Part shown: piece after piece, positions 47,001-58,235 of the stretch
Layout of the letters: every line of letters begins with the position of its first letter
Position numbering within the stretch: position 1 is the first letter of the stretch
From: Typhlomys cinereus
Taxonomy: Eukaryota; Chordata; Mammalia; Rodentia; Platacanthomyidae
NCBI GenBank assembly: GCA_023101885.1
Contig: JALPQD010000294.1
Coordinates: forward strand, 1,229,501 to 1,293,500
Direction of reading: 5' to 3'
Length of the DNA stretch: 64,000 bases
The notes under the pieces: generated by a model
Seen by the model: the letters and a program-made list of their open reading frames with translations, nothing else
Databases searched by the model: none
What the model was told of the DNA's origin: nothing
Position numbers and translations under genes: made by a program

Positions 47001-47840
47001 CTAAACAGACATCCAATGGCACAGTCACTGCTACCAACTCTCAACAGTTGGGATCTTGTGAAATTAAAGAGCTTCTGTTCACATAAGGAGATTGTCACAG
47101 GAGCTCAAAGGCAACCCACAGAATGGGAGAAAATCTTCACTAACCACATATCTGATAGAGCTCTACTATCCAGAGTACACAAAGAACTTAGAAAACTAAA
47201 CATCAAGGAAACCAATGGCCCAATTAAAAAATGGGCCCTGGAACTTAAAAGAAATTTTACCAGGGATGAAATTAAAATGTCTAACAAATATCTTAAAAAA
47301 TGCTCCACTTTTTTAGCCATCAGGGAAGTGCAAATCAAAACTTCCCTGAGATATCATCTCACCCCGGTCAGGATGGCAAAAATCCCCAACACAGACAACA
47401 AATGCTGGAGAGTATGTGGAGAGAGGGGAACTTTCCTACATTGTTGGTGGGAGTGCAGGCTCATACAGCCACTGTGGCGAGCCGTCTGGAGATTCTTAAA
47501 GAAATTAAAGATTGAAATGCCATATGACCCTGCGATTCCACTTTTGGGTATAACCCCCCATGCAGCAGAGGTTCACCTCGATAGCACAAGCACGACCATG
47601 TTCATAGCAGCACTGTTTACAATAGCAAAGACATGGAATCAACCCAAATGTCCAACAGTTGACGAGTAGATAAGGAATGTGTGGTGCATCTATACAATGG
47701 AGTACTACTCAGCCATCAAAAATGAGGAATTACTGGAATTTGCCGGGAAATGGATGTCATTAGTAACAATTATATTAAGTGAAGTATCCCAGACCCAGTA
47801 AATTAAGCGCCGTATGTACTCCCTAATAGGTCGCTCCTAA
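44047..47840 (+). pseudogene. L1 ORF2 (endonuclease-reverse transcriptase), copy 2, degraded
   Basis: The frame would give about 1264 residues, the usual ORF2p size. Seen in order: endonuclease blocks GDFNT (near 44476) and KIDHIL (near 44655), SDHH near 44728; RT blocks PGPDGF near 45440, [14 protein letters not shown] near 46000, FADD at 46128-46139; and the C-terminal Cys cluster CWRVCG/HCWWEC near 47405-47455. Premature stops are at 44125 (TGA), 44719 (TGA), 45223 (TAG), 45474 (TAA), 45966 (TAA), 46443 (TGA), 47667 (TAG, where copy 1 has Trp) and 47799 (TAA), with one net frameshift between 45225 and 45291. The longest surviving piece is the last 402 codons of the C-terminal half. Confidence 0.95.
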
Positions 47841-48908
47841 TACCAAACCCACCCAGCCCATCTTGAGACACTCGTAGGTAAATCTATGTAATACCTACAG
47901 TAATTGCAAGGATTATGAACAGGAGGGATGGGGTTGGAGGGCCACACCAGAAACAAGGAGAGAAGTGACCATGTTACAGTAGAGAAAATAGGCCTCCATC
48001 AGGGACTGCAAGAAAGTAATGTGACACCTAGTTAAGTTCACAATTCGTTCCTGATCATTTACAACTAAGGGGGTATAAACTCACCAGAAGGGGAGGGCAT
48101 ATAGTCCGGCAGATTAAAAAGTAACCATTTTGCAAATGGGTGATTGACCCCTCCCATTGCCTAATGCCATATGACCCTGCGATTCCAATTTTGGGCATAA
48201 GTATTACATCTACCCTTGAATGTGCTCTTATAATAAGACTCCAGTTTAACAGCTTTCTGTCTCTGGCCAGGGGGTGACATACAGTGCCCATCACGATGGA
48301 GTGAAGGGCATTACAGGAGCAACAAAACTGCAAAAGAAAATCAACGAACCACAATCCAGAACTTAGAGACTCTATATCAACCACCTAGAACTAGGCCAGA
48401 CTAATCTCTTCCCATCCTGAAGCTCAGGGAAATTTGCGGAAGAGGGGGCGGTAAGAGTGTAAGAGCAAAAGGATGGGAGGAGCAATGATTTGCGAGATAC
48501 TCCACACAAGTTAGGGCCAAGCAATCATAATTGGACATTGTATGCCCAGCTCAATGTCCAACACACTATTGACCTCACAAAGTCTAGCATCTGCTAAAGG
48601 CACCAAGATCCTTGGAGGCAAGGGATTGACAGCCACAGTAGTGTTCCTATGCTTAAGGGGAACACAGGAAGGGGTTCAGGGAAATGCCACTGGGTCCTTG
48701 TACGTCATCAGAGAGGAGGGCCCAGAGAAGAGTCAGGCATGCACAAGAAAGGACTCTGGGAATCAGGGCGGGAGGCACGGGGGGATGGGGTGGGAGGGGC
48801 GAGGGGAGGGGGAGCAGGGGGTTGGGGGGGAGGAGGATGGAGGGAGGGAACTGGTGTACCTATTAAGTTTATATGAGCTGAAATAATAATAAAAAATGTA
48901 TTATATAA
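47841..48908 (+). other. L1 copy 2 3' UTR
   Basis: About 1.07 kb after the ORF2 stop. It includes a 38-bp piece nearly identical to ORF2 sequence at 48163-48200 (see findings), the 'agggcattacaggagcaaca' point from which insertions A and B start (48301), the 'gccccctcttcc'-complement block, a G-rich tract (48760-48850) with many GGG and GGGG runs, the terminal 'gtgtacctattaagtttata', and an A-rich tail. Confidence 0.9.
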
Positions 48909-49109
48909 AAAAATGAATTTGGAAGCATTTCTTCCTTTTCTATTTTATGAAATAATTTAGAAAAGATTGGTGCTAGTTCTCCATTAAAGGCCTGGTAGAA
49001 TTCTGTGGTGAATCTACCTGAGCTTGAATTTTTTTAGTTCAGAAATTTTTATTTGCTACATCATTATTTATGCTTATTATATAGATAGATAAGTTTAAAT
49101 TATATATCT

Positions 49110-49250
49110 TGGACAAGTGAGATGTCTCTGTGTGTAAAGGTTTCTGACTCCAAATTTGACAACTTGAGCTCAGTACCATGGAACCCTTATGGTAGAAGGA
49201 GAGAACCAGCTCCTATGAGTTGTCTTCTGATCACTCGTGAGCCATAGCAT

Positions 49251-49295
<45 letters not shown>

Positions 49296-49310
49296 CAATG
49301 TGTGAATAGG
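49110..49310 (+). mobile_element. B3-like SINE in the fossil L1
   Basis: The body 'tatggtagaaggagagaacc' then 'agttgtcttctgatcactcg' and 'tagcatgcacacac' matches the 3' half of the rodent B3 SINE; the head is diverged ('acaagtgagatgtctctgtg'). The CA tail at 49252-49292 is its expanded microsatellite end. Confidence 0.7.
49252..49292. repeat. (CA)20 microsatellite
   Basis: CA run at the 3' end of the B3-like SINE. Confidence 0.9.
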
Positions 49311-50929
49311 TAAGTGTTATTTATTTCATCTTAGCTTAACTTTAGTAAGTTATGTGCATCTAGAAATTTACCCACTTATTTTAAAATTTCCATTTATTTA
49401 AATATACATTTTAAGATATGTCCTTATGATTTTCTGAAGTTCACAGTTCTCTCTCTTTTTATCTCTAATTTTATTAATTTTAATCTTGTTCCTCTTTCTT
49501 TTCATTAGTTTGGCGAGGCATTTGTCAATCTTATTTTTTAAAGAACCAACTCTCTGTTTCATTGATATGTTTTCATTTGTATGTCATTAATTTTTGCCCT
49601 GATCTTATTTCTTTATATTACTGTATTTGGGTTTGGCTTGTTCATGTTTTTCCAAAGTCATAAGTGCATCATTATGGTATTTATTTGAATCCATTCTGAT
49701 TTTTTTAATGTAGGCACTTTAAAGCTGTGATATTTCCTCTTGGTGCTGCTTTTATTATATCTCATATTTTGGCATGCTGCATTCTAATTTTCATTCAAAT
49801 ATAGGAATTTTCATACTTTCTTTTTATTTCTTAAATGACTCATTTATCATTCAGCATTGTGTGGCTTCATCTCTATGAGCTTTTAAATATTTTGTGATTT
49901 TCCTTGCTGTTGATTTCTAGTTTTATTTCACTGCCGTCAAATAGAATACAAAAAGTTATTTCAACTTGTCCCCTATGATTGAGACTTTTTTTGTGTGTGT
50001 CCTAATGTGTGAGCTACTGAGGAGAATGTGTGTTTTTTTAGTGTTTAGGTGGATTATTATGCAATGTCTGTGAATTCACTTGATCTATAATGTCATTTAA
50101 CTCATTCTATTTTATTTTAGTTTAGCTTTATTTTATTTTATTTCATTTTATTTTTGGTCTGGATGATGTGGCGTTGAAAGCACCATTATGGAATAATTTG
50201 TGACTTATATCTAGTAGTATTTATTTTATGATATTTGGTACACTTACATCAGATGTATATATGATGGATTATTTGCTTGATCAATGTGAAGTAAATCTCT
50301 CTTAACTAGTTTTGGTTTGAAGTCCATATTGACAAAATATTAGAATAGTGATACCTACTTGTTTCCTGGTCATTAGTTTAGAGTAACTTTTTTGTGCCCT
50401 TTCACTCTGATATAGACTAGATCTTTGATGGTAAGTTGTGTTTCTTAGAGGCATTAAATGGATGGATCTTGGGTTTTTTTAATCCAGTATCTTTGTTTTT
50501 TTGTTTTTTTTTTTTTTTTTGACTCCCAAGGCACTAATGTCTTTGTTTTTTGATTAAAGGATTGCAGCATTAATATTCTGAGTTTTCTTAACCCTTATTT
50601 ATCTATATTTTTTAAAAAAGTCAATCAGTATTTTCTAAGATAAGCATCTTTTATTTTTTATGTAACCCTTTAATATGTTTATTTTTTTTCTTCCCCAAGA
50701 ATTCTTTTCAGTATTTTTATATACTGCTGGCTTAGTGACAATGAATTCCTTTTTCCTGATTTTTTTCTTTCTCCATGACTTATTATAGATGGCTTTCTAC
50801 CTATAGTAGTCTGGGTTGACATTTCTAGTCTTTCAGAACCAGAAATGTACTTTTGCAAACCCTCTGGCTTTTAGAGTTGCTGTTGAGAGATCAATGATAT
50901 TCTGATAGGTATGTATATTTATTTTTAAT

Positions 50930-51250
50930 TTTATTTTGTGTGTGTGTGAGAGAGAGAGAAAGAGAGAGAGAGAAACAGAGACAGAGACAGAGAGACAGAG
51001 GCAGAGAGAGAGAGACAGAGAGCATTGTATGTCCCTGTGGAGGACCAAGGGTGACTTCCAGAATCATCCTGGATTGCTTCTACCTCTTTTTTCCTTCTCT
51101 CTGGGATTTTCCAGGCTCCACCCACCAGGGTCAGAAGTTTAGGCTGTTGCCATTTCTGCCTGGCATTTTTACATGGAACCTGGGGGTCTGAACTCAGGGC
51201 CTTCTGCTTGTGAGACAGAGTCTTAACCCCTGAGCCATCTCTCTAGCCCA
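50930..51250 (-). mobile_element. DIP-type SINE in the fossil L1
   Basis: Minus-strand element with the head at 51225-51250 ('gggctagagagatggctcag' type complement), a B-box region near 51190, the body shared with the other DIP copies, and a tail that has become a GA/GACA-rich run (50949-51022) instead of pure CA. A short duplication tgtatattta at 50912-50921 and 51254-51263 probably marks the target site. The Arg/Glu and Ser/Leu repeat frames across the tail are artefacts. Confidence 0.85.
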
Positions 51251-52162
51251 TTCTGTATATTTAATGTTTAACTATAATATGTTGTGGAGAGTTTCTTTTT
51301 GGGCCCCAATTACTGGTATTTCATATGCTTCTTGTACTTTGTAGGCCTCTCTTTCCCTGGTTCAGGAAAGTTTTCTGCTATGATTGTTTTGAAAATATTT
51401 TCTATGCTTTTGGCATGAAGTTTTCTTCTAGTGCTTATGATTTGTAGATCTGATCTTTTCATGATTTTGCAAAGATCTTGCATATTCTATTTATACATTT
51501 TTTTAATTTTCTAGATTGAATTTGCCAGTTTCTCTATCTTGTCTTCAGGCCTTGAATATTCCGTTCTCTCTTTGATCCATTCTATTAGCAATGCTTTTTA
51601 TATTATTTGACTTACTGCATTTTTCATTTCCACATCATTTCAGTTTTTTTCTTTAGTATTTCTCTTTCTTAAATTCCATCTTTATATCCTGCATTGACTT
51701 CTTTATTTCATTCTGCTTTTTGTTTTCTCTTGGAATTCATTCAGGAGTTTACTCATGTCTTCTTTCATTTCCTTAAACATATTTGTCATCATTCTTTTGA
51801 TTTCTTTGGAATGTCATCTACAGCACTCTCATAAGTGGGGCATTGCACTTGGATTAGTAGATTATGGAGGAGATATATTACCTTTATTTTTTGCTACCTT
51901 TGTTTTTCATGTTACTTATGTGTTTGTGTTGGGACTTGTGTATCTAGAGTTAGAATGTTTGTTTGTTTTTTCTTTAATTTAGGTCACCTTCTTTCAGCTA
52001 GAAGTGTTTGTGATATTTAGGAAGGACTGGGCTGTAGTACGATTGAAACATTTTCCTCACAGTCATGTTAAGAGCACCAGGTTCTCTACCCATCCTTCCC
52101 CTGCTACAGCAATCCTATAGAGTGATAGACCTACTAGAAATAGTCATCTATACAGCAATTGC

Positions 52163-52420
52163 CTCCTTTTTTTGGCTTGTATGTGTGTATGTTTGTGTGT
52201 CTGTGTCGGTATGTATCAGAGGGCACTGTGTGTATCTGTGGAAGCCCAAGGGTAACTTCAGGAATCACTGAATTGATGCTACCTCATCTTTGCTTTGCTC
52301 TGAAGTTTCCCAGGCTCTGCCACTTCGGCCTGATGTTTTTACATAGGATACAGAATCCAAACTCAGGACCTTCTGCTTGTGAGGCAGAGTAGCTTAACCT
52401 CTGAGTCATCTCTCCAACCC
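52163..52420 (-). mobile_element. DIP-type SINE in the fossil L1 (older copy)
   Basis: Same architecture, more diverged. The head is the complement of 'gagtcatctctccaaccc' at 52403-52420 and the body is clear from 'gtgtatctgtggaagcccaa' onward. The left and right flanks share an imperfect 'attgcctcct'/'attgcttctt' that could be the target duplication. Confidence 0.75.
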
Positions 52421-53329
52421 TGTGATTGCTTCTTAAGCACTGATTATTTTAGGTAAAAAGGGTTAGTACTATGTTCACTAATATATTAATCATTATAAGA
52501 AAGAAAAAGAAAAGAGAGGAAATACCACAGCAAGACTAGTGATTAGTATTGGGGTGATAGTGGGAAAAATAGAGGAGGGGAGTGAATCCAGAAGGGGAAA
52601 TTGTAAAAGGGGGCAACTTGAGGGATGAAGGGAACTTTTGGCTAAAGGCAGACTGAGAGAGAAGTAGTTTTGCTACATAACATATAACATCCCTGTCTCT
52701 CAGGAGACCATAACAAAAACAAGGCCAGACTTATGTTAATTGAGGAAGGAAAAGCAAAAGAAAAGACCAAGGAATAAGGTAAGTGTGGAAGAGAAAAAAA
52801 TAGAAAGTTAAAGCAATATAGAGCATGAGGAGAAAAGGGCTGGGATGACCTTAGATATTAAACACCAGTGGGATAGATGAAGGGAGCTGGCTGCAGACAC
52901 AGGACATGAACACCTGGCCTGATTGCTGGCTCTCATTTAGGCTTGAATTCCTTCCCTGCTTCTGGGAGATCATTACCATAATCAGTACCATCCTCCTTGC
53001 TGGGTCTCCCCTCGGCTGATCAACTTATTGATGCCGACCCTCTCCATGAGCAGCATTCCCAGGTGGAGCCTCAGCATTCCAGGTGGAACCTCAGCACTAT
53101 GGGAATTCCCTCAGGTTCCAGTTAGGAATGCCAGCCTGGCAGCTCTTGTCAATAACTTATGGATTGCTTGGAGTCTGGGCAAAAGTTACATTGTCTGTTT
53201 TGGTTCTGACCAGATTTTCAGCTTTGCCAAACGCTGTGCAGAACTGATGCAAGTTTCTTGTGTACAGTCTTGAGGTGATCTGATTGTCGGGTTTTAGCGA
53301 ATAGTCCCTCTTTTAGCTCCTTTTCCTTT

Positions 53330-53680
53330 TGTTTGATCAAATACTCTTGACAAAAGTGATTTAGGGGAGAAAGGGTTTATTCGAGCTCACAGTTGAAGTG
53401 TAGAGTCTATGGTAGCAGGAGCCCCAGCCACAGTTGGGAAATGGAACCATGAATGCTCTGCTCTGGTTTTTAGCTCACTTTCTCCATTTTATGCAGTCTA
53501 GGATGCCCTGCCCAGGGAGTGCCCCCACCTACATTTGAGTCCTTCTGCATCAATTAATGGAATCAAGATCATCCTATCACAGACACACTGAGAGATTAAC
53601 CTTAATCTAGATAATCCTTTACATGTATGCCTATAGGCTTGTCTCCCAGGGACAATGAATGCTAATGATGACAGGCACGT
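53330..53680. mobile_element. URR1-like non-autonomous element (tentative)
   Basis: The segment has the order of a common rodent dispersed repeat: 'gggagaaagggtttattcga', 'gctcacagttgaagtgtaga', 'tttttagctcactttctcca', 'cccagggagtgcccccacct' and 'ttaatctagataatccttta' then 'aggcttgtctcccagg'. I associate it with the URR1 / hAT-related rodent repeats from memory of their general layout. No terminal inverted repeats or 8-bp duplications could be fixed by eye. Confidence 0.4.
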
Positions 53681-54339
53681 GTTTGTTCTGAATTCCCCTA
53701 GAGTGTGATTCACAGAGGGTCTCAGGGTGCTGAGCTGCTTCCTTAGCAAAAGTCTTTTTGAAATGTTGTTGTACCCTCTTCCATTAGTTGCCAATGCCCA
53801 GCCCCAAGGGGAGGTTTCCTGGTTTGTGCTATTGCTGCTGTCCTGGGTATGGCCTTTTCCCAGCTGCTTAGAGTATCCAGTGGTTTTCTGATAGTTGATT
53901 TCAGCTTTCCCAGATTATTCCCTGGAAACACTGCCCAATCATGCTCAAGTGCCCTGCTGTTTTGGTTCCTTGACGCCTACTCTTAGTTAAGAAGAAATGA
54001 TGTCTTCATTCGTAAGTGGGTTGCGTGGAATGACTAATGCCTGTGAACTCCAAGGCTTCAGGCTGTTAAATATTTGTTTGGTTAAAACACTTCAGTGATA
54101 AAAAAAAAAATTCCAATCTCTCCCAAGGGGTGAAGGACAGAGAAGAATTGATGCTGCGTGCTGTCTCAGTTTTTCAGAGGTCAATCTAGAGAAGTACTTT
54201 CCTGAGTTTCAGTTGCCCTTTTGTGAAGCAATTTCTTAGTATTTGTGAAGCCTGTCCTTCAAAGACTTGGAGTGGAATATGGCATTAGCTTTGCACTGTC
54301 ACTTTAATTTTTCATGATTGTAATGATTTTGTATTATGA
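53681..54339. other. Unassigned DNA
   Basis: No gene or named repeat. A poly-A run of 10 lies at 54100-54109. Confidence 0.45.
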
Positions 54340-54480
54340 TAGTGCCATCTGATTTTCACACCCACCCTGAAATAAGGCTGAAAGCTGCTACCACCGCTGT
54401 GGAGAGAAAACTGCAGGTTAGCAACTTGCCCAGAGCAAGCAGGAGGTGAGCTTGCTTGACTCTTCATCCCAGTGCTCCTT
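54340..54480 (+). repeat. MIR ancient SINE
   Basis: MIR core order: 'gattttcacacccaccctga', then 'gtggagagaaaactgcaggt', 'tagcaacttgcccagagcaa' and 'cttcatcccagtgctccttt'. This is the typical 'aaactgagg..ttgcccaaggtca' arrangement. Confidence 0.65.
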
Positions 54481-56419
54481 TGGCATAATAAGCAAGGCAT
54501 TTCCCAAGTCATATGACTTCCAGACGCCAAAGTGACCAGTTGTGACTCAGGAGCAACAGGACAATGTCAGGATCACTTCTGTCTTTATAGTGAGTCACCT
54601 GCTTGCACTAGCCCTTTAATGTTACCTTTGTTCTTTTCATATTTTTCTTACTGTGGTGGAGAACTTGAGAAAATAATTGAAGTCTGGTTTTGGCAAGGTC
54701 TAGGACAAACCAGAGATCCTACAGGAAGTAAAGTATTTTCCCACTTACCTGCACAATGCCTGTGTCATAACCTACAAGGTTTCTGACAGGAACTTACATT
54801 TTTATGTTGCATACATTTTAGGCAGGACTTGCCACAACTCTGTTCTGACATTCATGGGCTGTTAAGTTCTGTCTCCTATCAGTGACTAATCTTTCATATT
54901 TCCTACATCTCCCATACAAAGAAAAATGTCATATGCAGTCTCCTATCTGACATGGAATACGTTTGACAAAGCAAAAACATTTATGGGAAGAATAATAGGA
55001 AACTAGAAGTATGTTAAATGTGCTGGAACATGAAAATCCTCTGGCTTTTGGTTGTTGTCTTTTGCAGGTTCTGCTTGCCCACCCATAACAGGACTGTCTG
55101 TTTCTCCACATTCAGAAAACTAAGGCTTATTAGTTGGCCTTAATTTCTTGGCAGCTAAAAAATAAATCTTAATATTAGGCATTCCGATTTGAAATCCCTA
55201 ATAAAAGCGGGATGATTTTTAGAAGCCCTCCTTTTCAGTGTTTAGCTTGGAGCTTACCCTGTCCTTCAGCGGCCTCCACAGCCTCAGCAACTCATCCTCT
55301 GAGCACTTTATTATGAACTGAAAAGGAGCCAGTACAGGGGAGTCCATTCTATCTCAGCTGGAGCAGGACAGTGGATATGTCTTGTTTTCTAGTATTGCCA
55401 AGTCTCAAGGTCACCAAGTCACTTACCTTCTCAAGTTGGCCCTATTTATGATGTAAAACATTTTGCTTTCTGAGTTATTAAGGGTTTGTGTGTATTTATT
55501 ATACACTCTGGAAGACTTGGTCTCAGCATGTGTCAGAGCCTGTCTCAAGGACCTGAAATTTGTTTGCTATCAAATTGAGTCTTGAACGTAAAAGTTGCAG
55601 CAGTGACTAAATTATTCCCTGCCATTTTCATGATCAGATGAGATGACTTGGATGTCAACCAGTCTTAGAAATCATTTCAATACAGTGCTATGAAGTACCC
55701 AGTACATTTAGTAATAGTAAAACAAAATAAAATATAATCCCAGTCAAGCTTTTTAGATTGGAGACAGTTTCCTCTTCCTCTTCTAGTCTAACTCAAATGT
55801 TTGTCTAAAAATTTTAAAACTAAGTAACTTATGTTCGACTAGATGAGTTTTATACATTTGGGCAGAACAATCAGAAGAGATAATCTTATTTCATTGCTAG
55901 TATGGCTTTAACGAAGAACATTTGTTTGTGTAAGCATCATAATTGGAGCACCATATGTTTATTCCTGAAAAGCACAACCCGCCAAAATGCAGAAAACAAG
56001 TGACTGTGGTCTGCTTGTCTTTCAACAGGACATATATGCCTCATCCACCCCACGCCCCAGCTCTGGAAGGATTGTAGAAGAGGAGCTGACAAGATTTTAA
56101 GAGCCTGAAGTGAGATAGTGGTGGACCAGACATTTTTTCCTAGACATAACAGAGTTGTGATATGCAAGATATCATAGCAGTTATGTATACTTAACACAAG
56201 AATTGCATGGGAACTGTATTATCAATATGTTATCATGAAAGCAGAAAGTTCTCAAGAAGCCCTACACTTTGATAAGAGACTAAGGAGGACTAATGCTGAT
56301 GGGGAAGAAAAGTAAGATGCTTTCCTCAATGGTATAACTACTGATCTATGACACTTGCTGGAGCATGAATCATGTCAGGTATAGGTCATCAAAGATGAAA
56401 CACAGTGGGTCGCATGACC
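54481..56419. other. Unassigned non-coding DNA
   Basis: No gene recognised. The stretch at 55140-55330 is non-repetitive, keeps CpGs ('attccgatttg', 'agcgggatga', 'tcagcggcct') and could be conserved non-coding sequence, but I cannot test this. Confidence 0.45.
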
Positions 56420-56520
56420 AAGCATTGCCAGGTGATTTGCTTGAGATCATTCAGCGTCAGAACTGAACCTGAGGCTGGGAAGTCTGACTCCAGCATAGTG
56501 CTCATAATTTCCACACTTGA
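56420..56520 (+). repeat. MIR ancient SINE fragment
   Basis: MIR 3'-core order: 'gtgatttgcttgagatcatt', 'cagcgtcagaactgaacctg', 'aggctgggaagtctgactcc', 'agcatagtgctcata'. Confidence 0.65.
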
Positions 56521-57327
56521 TGTTCTTCAGTGATAGAGCTCAGTCCATCCAGGTGATATGCCAGTTCTCAGCAGGTCTACTATTGGTTGATCATATGAGA
56601 ATGAAAAGCTAACCATGAGGCACTATATAGTGGAACATATTGGCATATTCCAAAAATGTGTGTTTAGCATTTATATTGTAATTGCAGGCAATTCAGAAGT
56701 GAGTTCATAGAAGTTGGGTAGTGTAGGAAGAGTTAAGTGACAATCAAGAAATAAGATTGCTGTGTAAATGCAAAATGATTGCTACTCTTTATATCCCCAG
56801 ATGAGACTTTGTTTTTATTTTTTTAAATGATGGCTAGCCATATGCTGTTTATAAGAGACTAGAGAAAAGATCAAAGAATTCTGCAAAAGACAGAACCAGA
56901 GAGTTTCCTGGGAGGTTATTACAGACAGCTTCGCCAAGGGAACAAGTTTTGTATGTCAAACTGGCAGATGGGAGTTATTCATTTGTCTGTTCCAGAAATA
57001 GCTGAGGGAGATATGGCAAAAGCCATTCCATTTCAAACACAGATAGAGAGATGGGTTCTACCAGGACGTAAAAGCAATTTTGAATTTTTTTAATTTTTAT
57101 ATGCTGACAGTTTCCACGAATATCACTGTGAACTATTATTCAGTGATTTGGAAGGTTTAAAGGTTTAATCCTCTCTACATTGTGAACCATATCATTTAGA
57201 ACAGAACCTTTGGGGAAAGTAAAGATTGCTTTGTACATTAGCAGATAGCTATATCAAACTGTGTTATATAACCATATAACCAGTTATATATGTTATATAT
57301 GGCCTTCAGAGAGAAGAAGGGAGGCAT
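56521..57327. other. Unassigned AT-rich DNA
   Basis: No gene or named repeat seen. A local palindromic AT patch ('gttatataaccatataac') occurs at about 57263-57280. Confidence 0.45.
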
Positions 57328-57384
57328 GAGAGAGAGAGAGAGCGAGAGAGAGCGAGAGAGAGAGAAAGAGAGAGAGAGAGCGCG
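57328..57384. repeat. (GA)n microsatellite with GCGA interruptions
   Basis: AG/GA run with three regularly placed CGAG interruptions and a CGCG end. Confidence 0.9.
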
Positions 57385-57787
57385 CTTTAAATGACTATTT
57401 CGTTTTCAGTCAGAGGAAAAGAAGATGCAAAAGCATATTAGTTTCAGAAATAAGTGTTTCTGGTGGAATTAAATGATAGCAGAGTAAATTCTTCTCACAG
57501 GCATTATGGAAAGTCACTATGTCCCAAGTATCTGATTTATGTCTGTAAACATTATGACCTTGGCACATTAAACTCACTTTCTTGCGCATAAAAAGCCACT
57601 TTCCCTCAACCCAAACTTATTCCTGTAAAAACATAGATTTGTTTTATGGCCTGTCTAGCTGTATCTCTGCTTGACAAATAGACATCAAATAAAGAAGCAA
57701 TTGTTGCATGGAAAGGTCCATATTATGTACACTAAGACTTTGGCAGATCTGTTCACTTGAGGACTCAGGCAGAAGGGTCCTGAAAAA

Positions 57788-57791
<4 letters not shown>

Positions 57792-57845
<54 letters not shown>
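57792..57845. repeat. (GT)27 microsatellite
   Basis: Uninterrupted GT run, with no SINE body adjoining. It lies in two artefactual Cys-Val/His-Thr frames. Confidence 0.95.
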
Positions 57846-57850
<5 letters not shown>

Positions 57851-57975
57851 TGCCATTAAGACAGGCAGCATCTGCCTGGAAAGTTTATATTAAAGTTTGG
57901 TGGTAGAAACTTTATTGTTTCCACAACCTTTCCCATAGTATCGATGTGACTTCATCTTCATCTTTATTGGATTTT

Positions 57976-58235
57976 TGCATGTGGAAACCATGATAATGGG
58001 TGTCTTCCTTGATTGCTCTCCACCTTATCTTTGGAGACAGTCTCTTACTGACCCTGACACCCGGTTGGCTAGACTGTCTGGCCAACAAGTTCTAGAGTCC
58101 CCACATGTTTTAATCCCTGCCCCCACTATTCATTTTGGGTAAAAAGCATGTAAAGGACCATACTTAGCTTTTTTACATGGCTGCAGGGGGTCTGATTTCA
58201 GACCCTCATACATGTACGACAGAGCACTTTATCTG
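57976..58235 (-). mobile_element. B4-like composite SINE
   Basis: Minus-strand order: tail side 'gtgtcttccttgattgctct' (57996), the B1-like middle 'gagacagtctcttactgacc' (58035) and 'ggttggctagactgtctggc' (58063), then the ID-like head complement 'gggtctgatttcagaccctc' (58188). Diverged but clear. Confidence 0.7.

Larger units (their letters stand above)
42521..48908 (+). mobile_element. Full-length L1 retrotransposon, copy 2 (ORF1 open, ORF2 broken)
   Basis: Complete plus-strand L1 of about 6.4 kb inserted into an older minus-strand L1. Parts: monomeric 5' UTR (42521-42931), ORF1 (42932-43996), a 50-bp spacer, ORF2 (44047-47840), and a 3' UTR with a G tract (48760-48850) and A-rich tail. 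The 14-bp duplication aaaaatgaatttgg at 42507-42520 and 48909-48922 is perfect, and the fossil L1 sequence is continuous across it. ORF1 is uninterrupted while ORF2 carries eight premature stops and a frameshift, so it is not autonomous. Confidence 0.96.
48923..53320 (-). mobile_element. Fossil L1, 5' portion (right of the copy 2 insertion)
   Basis: Continuation of the old minus-strand L1. Order along the plus strand: RT and linker relics of ORF2 (48923-49900), endonuclease relics (50000-50470; the block complementary to the ORF2 start lies near 50430), ORF1 relics (50690-52020, with the 'cttctttcatttccttaaac' coiled-coil start complement near 51759), then probable 5' UTR (52430-53320). Three SINEs are inserted at 49110, 50930 and 52163. 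All frames are destroyed. The outer limit is uncertain; a 20-21-bp tandem duplication (cagcattcccaggtggagcc) lies at 53051-53091. Confidence 0.75.

Noticed and set aside
50833..51191. Ser/Leu and Arg/Glu repeat frames
   Set aside because: Translations of the GA/GACA tail of a DIP SINE.
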